64,000 bases of DNA, from NCBI RefSeq assembly GCF_000014065.1, contig NC_008044.1, positions 3,061,501-3,125,500 of the forward strand, read 5' to 3'. The notes beneath the pieces were generated by a model. The model saw nothing but the letters and a program-made list of their open reading frames with translations. It was not told the DNA's origin and did no database searches. Positions 29,162 through 38,443 of the stretch are shown here, piece after piece. The translations under genes and the position numbers were made by a program. This DNA is from Ruegeria sp. TM1040. GTDB lineage: Bacteria > Pseudomonadota > Alphaproteobacteria > Rhodobacterales > Rhodobacteraceae. Numbering within the stretch: the stretch's first letter is position 1; each line of letters begins with the position of its first letter.

Positions 29162-31099
29162 TCAGCTTGCAGGGAGACGCCGCTCATCAAGGCGGGCAAC
29201 ACCCAGAACATCAAGCACTTTGGCCTCAATATGCTCTGCATTCATCGCTGCGCTGTCATACATGTCTTTGGGGCTGGCCTGATCGATAAAGGTGTCGGGC
29301 AAGACCATCGACCGGAACTTGAGCCCGGTGTCGAACACGGCTTCCTCGGACAAAAGCTGTGCGACATGAGAGCCAAAACCGCCAACTGCGCCTTCCTCGA
29401 TGGTGATGAGCGCCTCGTGTTTCTCCGCGAGGGAGAGGATCATGTCGCGGTCCAAGGGCTTGGCGAAGCGCGCATCTGCAACGGTTGGGGTGATCCCCCG
29501 CGCGGCAAGCGCTTCAGCCGCTTTGCGAACCTCGCCCAAACGGGTGCCAAAGGAGAGGAGCGCAACGCGGGAACCCTCCTCGATGATGCGGCCCTTGCCA
29601 ATTTCCAGGACTTCGGGTTGTTCGGGCATCTCCACGCCTTCGCCCTCTCCGCGCGGATACCGAAAGGCGATAGGACCCGCGTCATAGGCCGCGGCAGTGG
29701 CAACCATGTGCTTGAGCTCTGCCTCATCCGCGGCGGCCATCACCACCATACCGGGCAGGTTGGCCATGAAGGCGATGTCAAAAGACCCGGCATGGGTGGC
29801 GCCATCCGCGCCCACGAGTCCTGCGCGATCAATTGCAAATCGGACCGGCAGGCGCTGGATGGCCACATCATGCACCACCTGATCGTACCCTCGCTGCAAG
29901 AAGGTCGAATACATCGCGCAGAAGGGCTTCATCCCGCCAGCTGCCAGAGCCGCGGCAAAGGTCACACCATGTTGTTCTGCAATGCCCACATCAAACGTGC
30001 GCGACGGATAACGCTCTGCCATCAGGTTGAGGCCGGTGCCATCGGGCATGGCGGCAGTGACAGCGCAGATCTTTGAATCCTGTGCCGCCAGATCGGTCAG
30101 CGTTTTCCCAAAAACTGACGTGTAGGATGGCGCGTTTGAGGGTGCTTTTTTCTGCTCGCCAGTGACCATGTCGAACTTTGCAGTTGCATGGCCTTTGTCG
30201 CGCGCCACTTCCGCCGGGCGATAGCCTTTGCCCTTTTTGGTAACGGCATGGATCAGGATTGGGCCAGCGGCGCGCGCCTTCACGGTGCGCAACACCGGTA
30301 GCAACTGATCCATGTCATGCCCATCAATGGGGCCGATGTAAGAAAAGCCCAGGGATTCAAACAGGGTGCCCCCCATAGCCATGCCCTTCAGCATATCCTT
30401 GGCGCGTTTGGCGCCTTCGCGGAAGGGCTCGGGCAGCAAGGACACCGCTCCCTTGGCGGCGGCTTTGAGGTCATGAAACGGCGCCTCTGTATAAAGGCGG
30501 CTGAGATAGGAGGAGAGCGCACCAACCGGCGGAGCAATCGACATCTCATTGTCGTTGAGGATCACGATCAGGCGTTTGCCAAGGTGGCCAGCATTGTTCA
30601 TCGCCTCAAACGCCATGCCTGCGCTCATCGCACCATCGCCGATAACAGCAATAGCGTCACCGAGGCCTTCTTCGGTCACTCCGCCCAGATCCCGCGCAAC
30701 AGAGAACCCCAGCGCAGCAGAGATCGATGTGGAGCTATGCGCTGCGCCAAAGGGGTCAAAAGCGCTCTCGGAGCGCTTCGTGAACCCCGACAGACCATCC
30801 TTCATGCGCAAGGTGCGAATGCGGTCGCGGCGGCCGGTCAGGATCTTGTGCGGATAGCACTGGTGCGAGACGTCCCAGATCACCTTGTCCTTGGGCGTGT
30901 CAAACACGGAGTGCAGCGCCACGGTGAGCTCGACAACGCCAAGGCCGGCCCCAAGATGCCCGCCCGTGACGGAGACCGCAGAGATGGTCTCTTGCCGTAG
31001 CTCATGAGCGACCTGCTCCAACTGCGCATCGGAGAGGCGTTTCAGATCAGCAGGCGATGCGATCTGATCAAGGAGCGGGGTCTGTGGCCGGTCGGTCAT
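29162..31099 (-). CDS. dxs: 1-deoxy-D-xylulose-5-phosphate synthase
   Basis: A 645-residue thiamine-diphosphate enzyme making DXP from pyruvate and glyceraldehyde 3-phosphate, the entry to the MEP isoprenoid pathway. Motifs include [19 protein letters not shown], the ThDP-binding [18 protein letters not shown], and the transketolase-like FDRAGLVG counterpart [17 protein letters not shown]. Last gene of the minus-strand run HDAC-xseB-ispA-dxs. It is 30 bases downstream of ispA, so two isoprenoid steps are cotranscribed. Confidence 0.98.
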   Translation of the reverse strand: MTDRPQTPLLDQIASPADLKRLSDAQLEQVAHELRQETISAVSVTGGHLGAGLGVVELTVALHSVFDTPKDKVIWDVSHQCYPHKILTGRRDRIRTLRMKDGLSGFTKRSESAFDPFGAAHSSTSISAALGFSVARDLGGVTEEGLGDAIAVIGDGAMSAGMAFEAMNNAGHLGKRLIVILNDNEMSIAPPVGALSSYLSRLYTEAPFHDLKAAAKGAVSLLPEPFREGAKRAKDMLKGMAMGGTLFESLGFSYIGPIDGHDMDQLLPVLRTVKARAAGPILIHAVTKKGKGYRPAEVARDKGHATAKFDMVTGEQKKAPSNAPSYTSVFGKTLTDLAAQDSKICAVTAAMPDGTGLNLMAERYPSRTFDVGIAEQHGVTFAAALAAGGMKPFCAMYSTFLQRGYDQVVHDVAIQRLPVRFAIDRAGLVGADGATHAGSFDIAFMANLPGMVVMAAADEAELKHMVATAAAYDAGPIAFRYPRGEGEGVEMPEQPEVLEIGKGRIIEEGSRVALLSFGTRLGEVRKAAEALAARGITPTVADARFAKPLDRDMILSLAEKHEALITIEEGAVGGFGSHVAQLLSEEAVFDTGLKFRSMVLPDTFIDQASPKDMYDSAAMNAEHIEAKVLDVLGVARLDERRLPAS

Positions 31100-31129
31100 G
31101 CGGGTCTGGGCTCCTTCGGGGCGCGCGCG

Positions 31130-31993
31130 TTAGCTGTCGCGCGAGATAACGAAGCGGGCGGCGTCCTTCAAGGTGTCGCCTGCCGCGCCATAGGGGGCAA
31201 GGGCTGCGCAGGCTAGGTCAGCCAACTCTCGAGCGCGGTGTTTTGCGCCTTCAAGCCCAAGATGCGACACGAATGTGGCTTTGCCCGCATCAGCATCTTT
31301 GCGCACAGCTTTGCCGACGGTCGCTGCATCGCCTTCTACATCTAAGATGTCGTCCGCGATCTGAAAAGCCAGCCCAAGTGCTTGGGCATAGTGACGCAGT
31401 GGCGCCGGATCTGCCCCGGCAAGCCGCGCTCCGGCACATGCGGACCATTCGATCAAACAGCCTGTCTTGCGGGCCTGGAGGGTCGTGATTTCATCAAGCG
31501 TCAGCGGGGTTTCTGCCGTTTCAGCCGCGATGTCCATCATCTGACCAGAGACCATTCCGTCCTTGCCCGCCGCTTGGGCAAGGGTGCGGATGAGGCTGAG
31601 CGCATTGGGTCCAACGCTGTCGCGAGCGAGCAGTTCAAACGCCAATGTTTGCAGGCTGTCCCCGGCAAGCACGGCGGTGGCCTCGTCCCATTTGCGATGC
31701 AGCGTCGGCTGGCCTCGGCGCAGATCATCGTCATCCATCGCAGGCAGGTCGTCATGCACAAGCGAGTAGGCATGAATGCACTCAATCGCGAGTGCCGCTT
31801 CGATCGCAGCCGTTTCAGGCACGTCATGCAAACGCGCGCTCTCCAGAACGAGGAACCCCCGAAGCATCTTGCCGCCCCGCAAGGCGTAATCCATTGCCTG
31901 ATGCAACAGGTCCGCCTGCGGCAGGCGACGGTCCATATGGTTTAAGATCTGCGTCTGCGCCTGCAAGAGCGCAGCGGTAAACCCTGCTGTCAT
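31130..31993 (-). CDS. ispA: Polyprenyl diphosphate synthase (farnesyl/geranyl type)
   Basis: A 287-residue all-helical prenyltransferase. The first aspartate-rich motif is DDLPAMDDDDLRRG near residue 80, the second DDILD near 215, and GKMLRGFLVLES is present. The residues before the first motif are those of short-chain farnesyl synthases, so C15 product is likely. It sits between xseB and dxs. Confidence 0.94.
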   Translation of the reverse strand: MTAGFTAALLQAQTQILNHMDRRLPQADLLHQAMDYALRGGKMLRGFLVLESARLHDVPETAAIEAALAIECIHAYSLVHDDLPAMDDDDLRRGQPTLHRKWDEATAVLAGDSLQTLAFELLARDSVGPNALSLIRTLAQAAGKDGMVSGQMMDIAAETAETPLTLDEITTLQARKTGCLIEWSACAGARLAGADPAPLRHYAQALGLAFQIADDILDVEGDAATVGKAVRKDADAGKATFVSHLGLEGAKHRARELADLACAALAPYGAAGDTLKDAARFVISRDS

Positions 31994-31999
31994 ACGGTC

Positions 32000-32245
32000 T
32001 TATCCGGCATCAAGCGGCTGGGTGCCGGTGGGTTGGCCGTTTGCATCAAGCGTGATCGCGGCGACTTTTTCTTCGGCCCGTTTGAGTTCGTCTTCGCAGC
32101 GTTTCTTCAGCGCTGCTCCCCGTTCATATAGCGAAATAGACGCATCCAAAGCCACGTCACCGCGTTCCAGCTGATCTACGACGCGTTCCAACTCCTGCAT
32201 CGCAGTTTCAAAGCTCATCTCTTCGACGGGGGTCTCGGTTGTCAT
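32000..32245 (-). CDS. xseB: Exodeoxyribonuclease VII small subunit
   Basis: An 81-residue protein with the family core SFETAMQELERVVDQLERGD and LDASISLYERGAAL followed by a lysine/glutamate helix. It partners XseA in degrading single-stranded DNA. The start overlaps the stop of the HDAC-family gene (ATGA), and only 6 bases separate it from ispA. Confidence 0.95.
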   Translation of the reverse strand: MTTETPVEEMSFETAMQELERVVDQLERGDVALDASISLYERGAALKKRCEDELKRAEEKVAAITLDANGQPTGTQPLDAG

Positions 32246-33168
32246 GTCGCGGCCTTTATCAATTCTTCCACATGTGCCTTGGCGGCATCGGCTAGCGCGT
32301 TCAGATCATATCCGCCTTCCAAAGTCGAGACGATACGCCCCTGACACAACTCTTGTGCAAGCAGGCACAGTTCACTCGTGAGCCACCGGAAATCATCGGT
32401 TTTCCAATTGAGCTGTGCCAATGGATCTTCACGGTGGGCGTCAAACCCTGCCGAAAGGATGATCAATTCGGGCTTGAACGCTCTGAGGCGTGCAAAGGCC
32501 TGCGTTTGATAGATTTGCCGCATTTCATCGCCGCCGGTTTCGGGGCGCAGTGGCAGGTTCATCACATTGTCGTAAGCACCATCGTCGTCCGAGTTCCCGC
32601 TCCCGGGCCAGAGCGGCATCTGATGGGAGCTAATTACCAAGGCGCGGCGCTCGTCCCACAGCAAATCCTGTGTGCCATTTCCGTGATGGACGTCAAAATC
32701 GACCACCGCGACCCGTTTGAGCCCGTGATGATCCAGCGCATGCTTGGCCGCAAGCGCAGCTGTTCCAAACAGACAAAACCCCATGGGCGTGTCTGTCTCC
32801 GCGTGATGCCCCGGCGGGCGCGTTGCGCAAAACGCATTCTGCACGTCACCCGCAAGCACCATATCGACGGCACGCACGGCCGCGCCAACGGCCCTGAAGG
32901 CAGCATCCAAAGATCCCGCCGACATCCATGTGTCCGCATCCAGCGCGCGACGCCCCTCGGTCGGCAACGCGCGGCGCAGGTCCGCAAGGTAAGTGGCGGG
33001 ATGGGCGCGCAAGATATCGTCTTCGGCTGCCAACGGTGCGGTCACCCGTACAAGATCAAGCCCGGCGAGTGCATGTAGCACATGCTCCAGCCGCGCCACC
33101 TGCTCAGGGTGCCCCGGCGGTGTTTCATGCGTGAGGCAATCCGCGTGAGTGAGCAATGCGGTGGCCAT
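32242..33168 (-). CDS. Histone deacetylase family protein
   Basis: A 308-residue zinc hydrolase of the HDAC/acetylpolyamine amidohydrolase family. It shows ATRPPGHHAETDTPMGF and VVDFDVHHGNGTQDL with the paired histidines and metal-binding aspartate. ILSAGFDAHREDPLAQL and STLEGGYDL close the fold. The start at 33168 is preferred because GGGAGAG precedes it; 31 more codons are open upstream. The substrate is unknown (acetylated polyamines, small amides or proteins). First gene of the isoprenoid run. Confidence 0.93.
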   Translation of the reverse strand: MATALLTHADCLTHETPPGHPEQVARLEHVLHALAGLDLVRVTAPLAAEDDILRAHPATYLADLRRALPTEGRRALDADTWMSAGSLDAAFRAVGAAVRAVDMVLAGDVQNAFCATRPPGHHAETDTPMGFCLFGTAALAAKHALDHHGLKRVAVVDFDVHHGNGTQDLLWDERRALVISSHQMPLWPGSGNSDDDGAYDNVMNLPLRPETGGDEMRQIYQTQAFARLRAFKPELIILSAGFDAHREDPLAQLNWKTDDFRWLTSELCLLAQELCQGRIVSTLEGGYDLNALADAAKAHVEELIKAAT

Positions 33169-33287
33169 GGTAACTCTCCCTCTTTCTTTGGCTGGACGAT
33201 CTCGCTTCAGCGCGGTGGTTTCAAGAGAGACAGCGTGAAAACAGCGTGTGTTTGCATACACAAAGGTGCTGTGCAGCCTGCTCTGGG

Positions 33288-33992
33288 TTAGTCCGGCGCC
33301 AGCATGTAGCCTGCACCACGCACGGTCTGAAGATACTGCGGCTGCTTGGGATTGGGTTCAATCTTGCGCCGCAAGCGGGTGATCTGAACATCGACCGCGC
33401 GCTCCTGTGCCTGGCCCCGGTCACGTCCCAGATCCTCGACCAGCTTGGCGCGGCTGACAGCTTCGCCCGGTTGAGCCGAAAAGATCTTCATCAACTGGAT
33501 TTCAGTTGACGTCAGCCGGATCAGATCCTCACCCTGCCACATCTCGCCGCGGTCGATGTCATATCTGATCTCACCGAGTTGCAGGAACTTCGGCGCAATA
33601 TCCTCGGGCTGACTTTCTGGCATGCGCCGCAGAATGGCGTTGATGCGCAGCAAGAGTTCTTTGGGTTCAAAAGGTTTGGGCAAATAGTCATCGGCGCCGG
33701 CCTCCAACCCCTTGATCCGGTCATCCGTTTCACCGCGTGCGGTCAGCAACAGGATCGGTGTCGCCATTGTCTCGCGCAATGCTGCCGTGAGCGAGAGCCC
33801 GTCCTCGCCGGGCATCATCACATCCAGCACGATCAGGTCAAAATCCAACCCCGAGAGCACGCGCCTTGCATGAGCTGCATCCCGGGCGGCAGTCACCAGA
33901 AATCCGGCGCGGATCAGGAACTTCTTCAGAAGGTCGCGAATGCGCTCGTCATCATCGACAATGAGCAGATGTGGATCATTGTTGGCGCTCAT
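33288..33992 (-). CDS. petR: OmpR-family response regulator (PetR-like)
   Basis: A 234-residue two-domain regulator. The receiver domain (1-120) has the acidic pair DDDE near 13, phosphoacceptor D57 in LIVLDVMMPGEDG, and lysine in YLPKPFEPKEL. A winged-helix DNA-binding domain follows (about 140-230). It overlaps an upstream MarR-type gene (ATGA). This MarR/OmpR pair matches petP-petR of Rhodobacter capsulatus, needed there for cytochrome bc1 expression. No histidine kinase lies nearby. The petR name is by context and resemblance. Confidence 0.85.
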   Translation of the reverse strand: MSANNDPHLLIVDDDERIRDLLKKFLIRAGFLVTAARDAAHARRVLSGLDFDLIVLDVMMPGEDGLSLTAALRETMATPILLLTARGETDDRIKGLEAGADDYLPKPFEPKELLLRINAILRRMPESQPEDIAPKFLQLGEIRYDIDRGEMWQGEDLIRLTSTEIQLMKIFSAQPGEAVSRAKLVEDLGRDRGQAQERAVDVQITRLRRKIEPNPKQPQYLQTVRGAGYMLAPD

Positions 33993-34501
33993 TGCGATTT
34001 CTCCCGCAGTTCCGTGTAGGCTCGACGCATATCCGCATCCATCATCGCCTCAAGCACTTTTTTGAAGCCCTGCACAGCCTCAGGGCCCGCTTGTTTGTAG
34101 GCTGCACGCATCCGGACGCGCTGGGCGTCAGAGAGGCGCTGCTCCAGATCCACGCCCCGCTCCGTCAAATAGAGATTGCGTTCGCGCTTATCGAGGGTTC
34201 CGACTCGGCTATCGACCAGCCCATCCTCCACCAGCGCCCGCAAGACCCGGTTCAAAGACTGTTTTGTCACCCCGAGGATGCTCAGGAGATTGTTGACGGT
34301 GGTGCCCGGCGAACGATTGATAAAATGCAAGGCGCGGTGATGCGCTCGGCCATAGGCCAGATCCGCGAGGATGCGATCAGGATCTGCGGTAAATCCCTGA
34401 TAGGCAAAGAACATTGCCTCGATCCCTTGGCGCAGCTGCTCATCGGTCAGAAACAGGAGGCTTTCACCTCCAAAACCTGTCCCGGAACGCCCGTCAGACA
34501 T
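33989..34501 (-). CDS. petP: MarR family regulator (PetP-like)
   Basis: A 170-residue winged-helix regulator directly upstream of and overlapping the OmpR-type gene. The helix-turn-helix region includes VNNLLSILGVTKQSLNRVLR, and the wing LDKRERNLYLTERG. It begins with a glycine-rich stretch and FLTDEQLRQGIEAM. Pairing of a MarR protein with a kinase-less response regulator is the hallmark of petPR in the Rhodobacterales. In R. capsulatus petPR lies before the bc1 genes; here the neighbour is the HDAC/isoprenoid run. Confidence 0.82.
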   Translation of the reverse strand: MSDGRSGTGFGGESLLFLTDEQLRQGIEAMFFAYQGFTADPDRILADLAYGRAHHRALHFINRSPGTTVNNLLSILGVTKQSLNRVLRALVEDGLVDSRVGTLDKRERNLYLTERGVDLEQRLSDAQRVRMRAAYKQAGPEAVQGFKKVLEAMMDADMRRAYTELREKSQ

Positions 34502-34661
34502 TGTTGCCTCTCCTATGTTTTGCCTGTCAGTTTATGTCAGCATTATTGACATTCCAAGACCCGAGATGTACCGAGTGGCGAGTTTGGCGCAATTATGTAA
34601 GCAAAAACACCGCTTGCTGCGCAATAACCGAAAATTGAACGGCGCTGAAAGGGAATGCGGA

Positions 34662-35528
34662 ATGGCTGGATATGATGATCGCGACGGTCTGATCTGGATG
34701 GATGGCGAACTGGTGAATTGGCGCGATGCCAAGGTTCACATCCTGACTCATGCGATGCATTACGCGTCTTCCGTTTTTGAGGGCGAGCGCGCTTATAACG
34801 GCAAGATCTTTAAAAGCCGCGCCCATTCCGAACGACTGATTGCATCGGCAGAGGCACTGGACATGCCGATGCCCTACTCGGTCGATGACATCGAACGCGC
34901 CAAAGAAGAAACCCTCAAAGCCTCCGGGCTGCAGGATGCGTATGTGCGTGCGGTGGTGTGGCGCGGCTCTGGCGAAGACATGGGGGTCGCCTCGGCGAAA
35001 AACCCTGTGAGAATGGCCGTCGCGGTATGGGGCTGGGGTGCCTATTACGGCGATGCCAAAATGCAGGGCGCGAAACTCGACATCGCAGAGTTCAAACGTC
35101 CCTCGCCGGAAACGATCCCCGTGCATGCGAAGGCGGCAGGCCTCTACATGATCTGCACCATCTCCAAGCACAAGGCCGAAGCCAAGGGCTGCTCTGATGC
35201 CTTGTTCATGGATTACCGTGGCTATGTGGCCGAAGCCACCGGCGCAAATATCTTCTTCGTAAAAGACGGCGAGGTGCATACGCCCAAACCTGATTGCTTC
35301 CTCAACGGTATTACCCGTCAAACGGTGATCCAGATGCTCAAAGACAAAGGCATCACCGTGCATGAACGTCATATCATGCCCGAGGAAATGGATGGGTTTG
35401 AGCAATGCTGGCTGACAGGCACCGCCGCCGAAGTGACCCCCGTCGGCGAGATCGGGCCTTACAAATTCGAAGTGGGTCAGCTCACACGCGAAATCGCCGA
35501 AGAATACGAGGCCCTAGTGCGCAGCTAA
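34662..35528 (+). CDS. ilvE: Branched-chain amino acid aminotransferase
   Basis: A 288-residue fold-type IV PLP enzyme for the last step of leucine, isoleucine and valine synthesis. The N-terminal pattern WMDGELVNW and HAMHYASSVFEGERAY is typical. The PLP lysine is in VHAKAAGLYM, and GYVAEATGANIFFVKDG and LTGTAAEVTPVGEIG follow. The start at 34662 (MAGYDDRDGLIW) comes after AGGGAATGCGGA; upstream in-frame codons are not conserved. A strong bidirectional terminator follows. Confidence 0.95.
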   Translation: MAGYDDRDGLIWMDGELVNWRDAKVHILTHAMHYASSVFEGERAYNGKIFKSRAHSERLIASAEALDMPMPYSVDDIERAKEETLKASGLQDAYVRAVVWRGSGEDMGVASAKNPVRMAVAVWGWGAYYGDAKMQGAKLDIAEFKRPSPETIPVHAKAAGLYMICTISKHKAEAKGCSDALFMDYRGYVAEATGANIFFVKDGEVHTPKPDCFLNGITRQTVIQMLKDKGITVHERHIMPEEMDGFEQCWLTGTAAEVTPVGEIGPYKFEVGQLTREIAEEYEALVRS

Positions 35529-35544
35529 ACCGTTGATATTCTAA

Positions 35545-35588
35545 AATTAAAAAAGCGCGGAGCCGAAACGCCCCGCGCTTTTTTAATT
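35545..35588. terminator. Bidirectional terminator between ilvE and ohr
   Basis: A 16-bp perfect stem: AATTAAAAAAGCGCGG (35545-35560) with CCGCGCTTTTTTAATT (35573-35588), loop 12 bases. It has A and T runs on both sides and can end ilvE (+) and ohr (-). Confidence 0.93.
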
Positions 35589-35696
35589 CAACCACCGTGG
35601 GTCCAGTCTGGCGCCTTCGCCTTGTTCCAAATATGTCGGAGCACGAGGCAGAGCCTCGTAGGCACCAAGACTGTGCGCCGCAGGCGCTCTGCTGGG

Positions 35697-36125
35697 TTAA
35701 GCGATCTCGGTGGTGACTTCGACGTTGCCACGCACGGAGTTGGAGTACGGGCAGATCTTGTGCCCAGCTTCGGTCAGACGCTCGGCGGCCTCTTTTTCGA
35801 CGCCGGGCAGGGTCACTTTCAAGTGCACCTTCAAGCCGAATCCGCCTTCATCGCGCGGACCGATCCCCACGGCTGTTTCCACTTCGACGCTGTCCGGAAC
35901 CTTCGGCAGGCTGTCATCCTGCGTTGTCGCAAACTTCATCGCACCGATGTAGCAAGCAGAATAGCCTGCGGCGAAGAGTTGCTCTGGATTGTATCCTTTT
36001 CCGTCGCCTCCCATTTCGGTTGGGGGGGCAAGATCTAGTACGAGATCGGTTCCTTTGACTTTGGCTTGGCCGTCACGGCCTCCGGTTGCGGATCCATGGG
36101 CGGTGTAGACGGGCGATACGGACAT
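35697..36125 (-). CDS. ohr: Organic hydroperoxide resistance protein Ohr
   Basis: A 142-residue OsmC/Ohr peroxidase reducing organic hydroperoxides with lipoyl proteins. The two catalytic cysteines are C58 in GYSACYIGA and C125 in HKICPYSNS, both in the spacing typical of Ohr. It is divergent from its regulator OhrR, and the 107 bases between them hold two operator-like palindromes. Confidence 0.97.
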   Translation of the reverse strand: MSVSPVYTAHGSATGGRDGQAKVKGTDLVLDLAPPTEMGGDGKGYNPEQLFAAGYSACYIGAMKFATTQDDSLPKVPDSVEVETAVGIGPRDEGGFGLKVHLKVTLPGVEKEAAERLTEAGHKICPYSNSVRGNVEVTTEIA

Positions 36126-36139
36126 CTGCGACTCCTTTC

Positions 36140-36166
36140 ATCGTGAGCGATTATATCGTGCACGAT
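36140..36166. promoter_or_regulatory. Tandem OhrR operators
   Basis: ATCGTGAGCGAT (36140-36151) and the perfect palindrome ATCGTGCACGAT (36155-36166) agree in 10 of 12 positions, with centres exactly 15 bp apart. They stand between the divergent ohr and ohrR genes, 15-41 bases upstream of ohr, where MarR-type OhrR repressors bind. Confidence 0.75.
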
Positions 36167-36232
36167 GTTTATGGCGCGTGATCCAAAAGTCAATCGCTTG
36201 TGATCAGATCGCGCAAGATCTAAATCTGAAAC

Positions 36233-36664
36233 ATGGACCAGCCTTTGAAAATCGACGAATTGCTCTGCTTCTCCGTCTACTCGGTGAATCATGCGATTTC
36301 GCGCTTGTATCGTCCGCTTCTTGCGCCGCTGGGCCTCACCTATCCGCAGTATCTGGTCTTGGTAGCGCTCTGGGACAAGGATCAGCGCCGGGTGGGCGAT
36401 CTGGGGTCTGAACTGCAACTGGAGACAAACACGCTGACTCCGCTTCTCAAACGAATGGAGATGGCGGGCTTCTTGACACGTCAGCGCGACAGTTCGGATG
36501 AGCGCGGACTGATCGTTGCGCTGACCGACAAGGGGCGAGAGGTCAAAGAACAGGCCGGTACCCTCACCGCTTGTGTGCTGGAGGCGATGGGCGGTGACAT
36601 CGGTGAACTTGCAGCATTGCGCGACCGATTGCACAGCCTGCGTAAAACGCTGGAGCAGGAATAG
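36233..36664 (+). CDS. ohrR: Organic hydroperoxide-sensing repressor OhrR (MarR family)
   Basis: A 143-residue winged-helix protein with the N-terminal reactive cysteine C12 in DELLCFSVYSVNHA, the sensing cysteine that is oxidised by organic peroxides in OhrR. The DNA-binding part contains LETNTLTPLLKRMEMAGFL and the wing RDSSDERGLIVALT. It is divergent from ohr, which it should repress until peroxide stress. Confidence 0.94.
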   Translation: MDQPLKIDELLCFSVYSVNHAISRLYRPLLAPLGLTYPQYLVLVALWDKDQRRVGDLGSELQLETNTLTPLLKRMEMAGFLTRQRDSSDERGLIVALTDKGREVKEQAGTLTACVLEAMGGDIGELAALRDRLHSLRKTLEQE

Positions 36665-36682
36665 GCCGACGATCTGCGCGTG

Positions 36683-37624
36683 TTACCCGCCCTTTGGGTC
36701 CGTGAGTGGCTTTGCTTTTCCACGCTCCAACCCAAGGCGGCTTTCGCGCCAGATCACGATACCATTGGCCACGATGACCAGAGCGGCTCCAAGCAGCATT
36801 ACCAGAGATGGCCACTCCGAGAACCAGACATAGCCGATAAGCAGCGCAAAAAGCATCGACACATAATCATATGGTGCCAACAGCGACGCCGGCGCGAAGC
36901 GATAGGAGGAGGTGATCAGGATCTGCGCAATCGCGCCGATGAATCCGGTGCTGATCATCAACAGCAAGAGGGGCATGTCGGGCTTCACCCAGCCAAAGGG
37001 CAGTGTCAGTAGCGACAAAAGCGATGCGGTGACGGAAAAGTAAAACACGATCGCCGCGGTCTCTTCGCTTTGCACCATCTTGCGAATGTGGATCTGCACA
37101 AATCCTCGCAGGGCGGCAGCGGCGAGGACCAGCATCGCGCCGATAAAGGCCATATCCTGAAAGGAACCAGCCCCACCGAGCCGAGGTGAGAGCATGATCA
37201 ACACTCCAACAAGTCCGATGGCCACAGCGCTGATGCGGATGATGCGAATGCGCTCACCAAGCAGCAAGGCGGCCAATACCAGCGTAAATATCGGGGTGGC
37301 ATAGCCCAGAGCGGTGACTTCTGGCAGTGGCAGGATCGCCAGCGCGGCAAAGTTCAACCCCATCGCTGTCGTGCCGACGACGCCTCGCCAGAAATGCAGC
37401 ATCGGGCTTCGGGTGCGCAGCCCGCTGGGCAGATCTCCCCGCGCTGCGAGCCAGACCAAGATCACCGGCAACACAAAAAAGGAGCGAAAAAACACCGCCT
37501 GACCTGTGGGCACCGTCTGGGTGATTTCCTTGATGAGGCCCGACATGATGGTGAACAGCCCGATGGCGGTCACTTTTAGTGTGATTGCCAAAATCGGTCG
37601 ATGCGATGTTAAGCTTTTTGCCAT
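36683..37624 (-). CDS. EamA-type drug/metabolite exporter
   Basis: A 313-residue inner-membrane protein with about ten hydrophobic helices and two EamA (DMT) repeats, roughly residues 12-145 and 160-295. The start at 37624 (MAKSLTSHRP) is preferred over a GTG 13 codons earlier. The C-terminal tail is short and lysine-rich. The substrate is unknown. It is convergent with ohrR, with 18 bases between the stops. Confidence 0.88.
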   Translation of the reverse strand: MAKSLTSHRPILAITLKVTAIGLFTIMSGLIKEITQTVPTGQAVFFRSFFVLPVILVWLAARGDLPSGLRTRSPMLHFWRGVVGTTAMGLNFAALAILPLPEVTALGYATPIFTLVLAALLLGERIRIIRISAVAIGLVGVLIMLSPRLGGAGSFQDMAFIGAMLVLAAAALRGFVQIHIRKMVQSEETAAIVFYFSVTASLLSLLTLPFGWVKPDMPLLLLMISTGFIGAIAQILITSSYRFAPASLLAPYDYVSMLFALLIGYVWFSEWPSLVMLLGAALVIVANGIVIWRESRLGLERGKAKPLTDPKGG

Positions 37625-37708
37625 GCGCGGACCCTGCGCGCTTGGCCGGGGAATGGCAAGCACGCAAGGGAGAAGTGATACATTATTTGCGACCCAGCCA
37701 CCCGAAAA

Positions 37709-38359
37709 TCAGTGTGCAGGGCCGGGATCATGGGCCTCGGCCTGATTTTCCTCACTACGCCATTCGGCGAGTGCTTGGCGCAAGATCTGCAGGGCAGAAT
37801 TGAGGAACAATCCGGCCATGATGCCTGCCACAATCAGGTCGGGCCAACCGGTTGAGGTGCCCCAAACCCCAAGCGCGGCGATCATGACCGCAACATTGCC
37901 GACCGCGTCGTTGCGTGAACAGAGCCAGACGGATCGGACGTTGGCGTCGCCGTCTTTGTAGGCGGCCAGCAGGGCCACGGACAACAGGTTCGCAGCGAGC
38001 GCAAGAAATCCGATCACGCCCATGACCTGCGCCTCGGGCACGCCCACAACAAAGACGTTCCAAATTGTAGAACCAAAGACCCAGCCGCCCATCAGCAGAA
38101 GGCTCACACCCTTGCCAATTGCGGCCAGCGCCCGCGTACGCAGGCTGGCTCCGATGACTGCCAGCGAGATCCCGTAGGTGAGCGCATCCCCTAGAAAATC
38201 AAGCGCATCGGCTTTCAGCGCCTGGCTGCCTGCGGCTTGACCAGCGGCCATTTCAACACAGAACATCGCCGCGTTGATCACGATCACAGCCCACAGGCGG
38301 CGTTTATATTCCTTTGATACTCCGTCAAAGCGGGCGGTGTGGTTGCAGCATCCTGCCAT
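37709..38359 (-). CDS. Cation diffusion facilitator-like metal transporter (short)
   Basis: A 216-residue protein with about six membrane helices. CDF metal-binding aspartates are in ADALDFLGDAL (helix 2) and SRNDAVGNV (helix 5). The N-terminus MAGCCNH offers extra cysteine and histidine ligands. The usual cytoplasmic C-terminal domain of CDF proteins is reduced to about 25 residues ending in EAHDPGPAH. It faces a MerR-type regulator across an operator, so it should export a metal such as zinc, cobalt or cadmium; which one cannot be told. Confidence 0.88.
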   Translation of the reverse strand: MAGCCNHTARFDGVSKEYKRRLWAVIVINAAMFCVEMAAGQAAGSQALKADALDFLGDALTYGISLAVIGASLRTRALAAIGKGVSLLLMGGWVFGSTIWNVFVVGVPEAQVMGVIGFLALAANLLSVALLAAYKDGDANVRSVWLCSRNDAVGNVAVMIAALGVWGTSTGWPDLIVAGIMAGLFLNSALQILRQALAEWRSEENQAEAHDPGPAH

Positions 38360-38412
38360 GAGTCAGGTCCTTTGCGCTTCGTCTTGAATTCGATTCGAGA
38401 GGAACTTAATTG

Positions 38413-38427
38413 CTCTAGTGACTAGAG
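38413..38427. promoter_or_regulatory. MerR-type operator/promoter
   Basis: CTCTAGT-G-ACTAGAG is a perfect dyad. On the minus strand it sits between TTGAAC and a TAAGTT-like -10 with about 19 bases of spacing, the stretched spacer MerR proteins act on. It would drive the CDF transporter at 38359, and lies 17 bases before the regulator start on the plus strand. Confidence 0.75.
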
Positions 38428-38443
38428 GTTCAAGGGGGATTTG

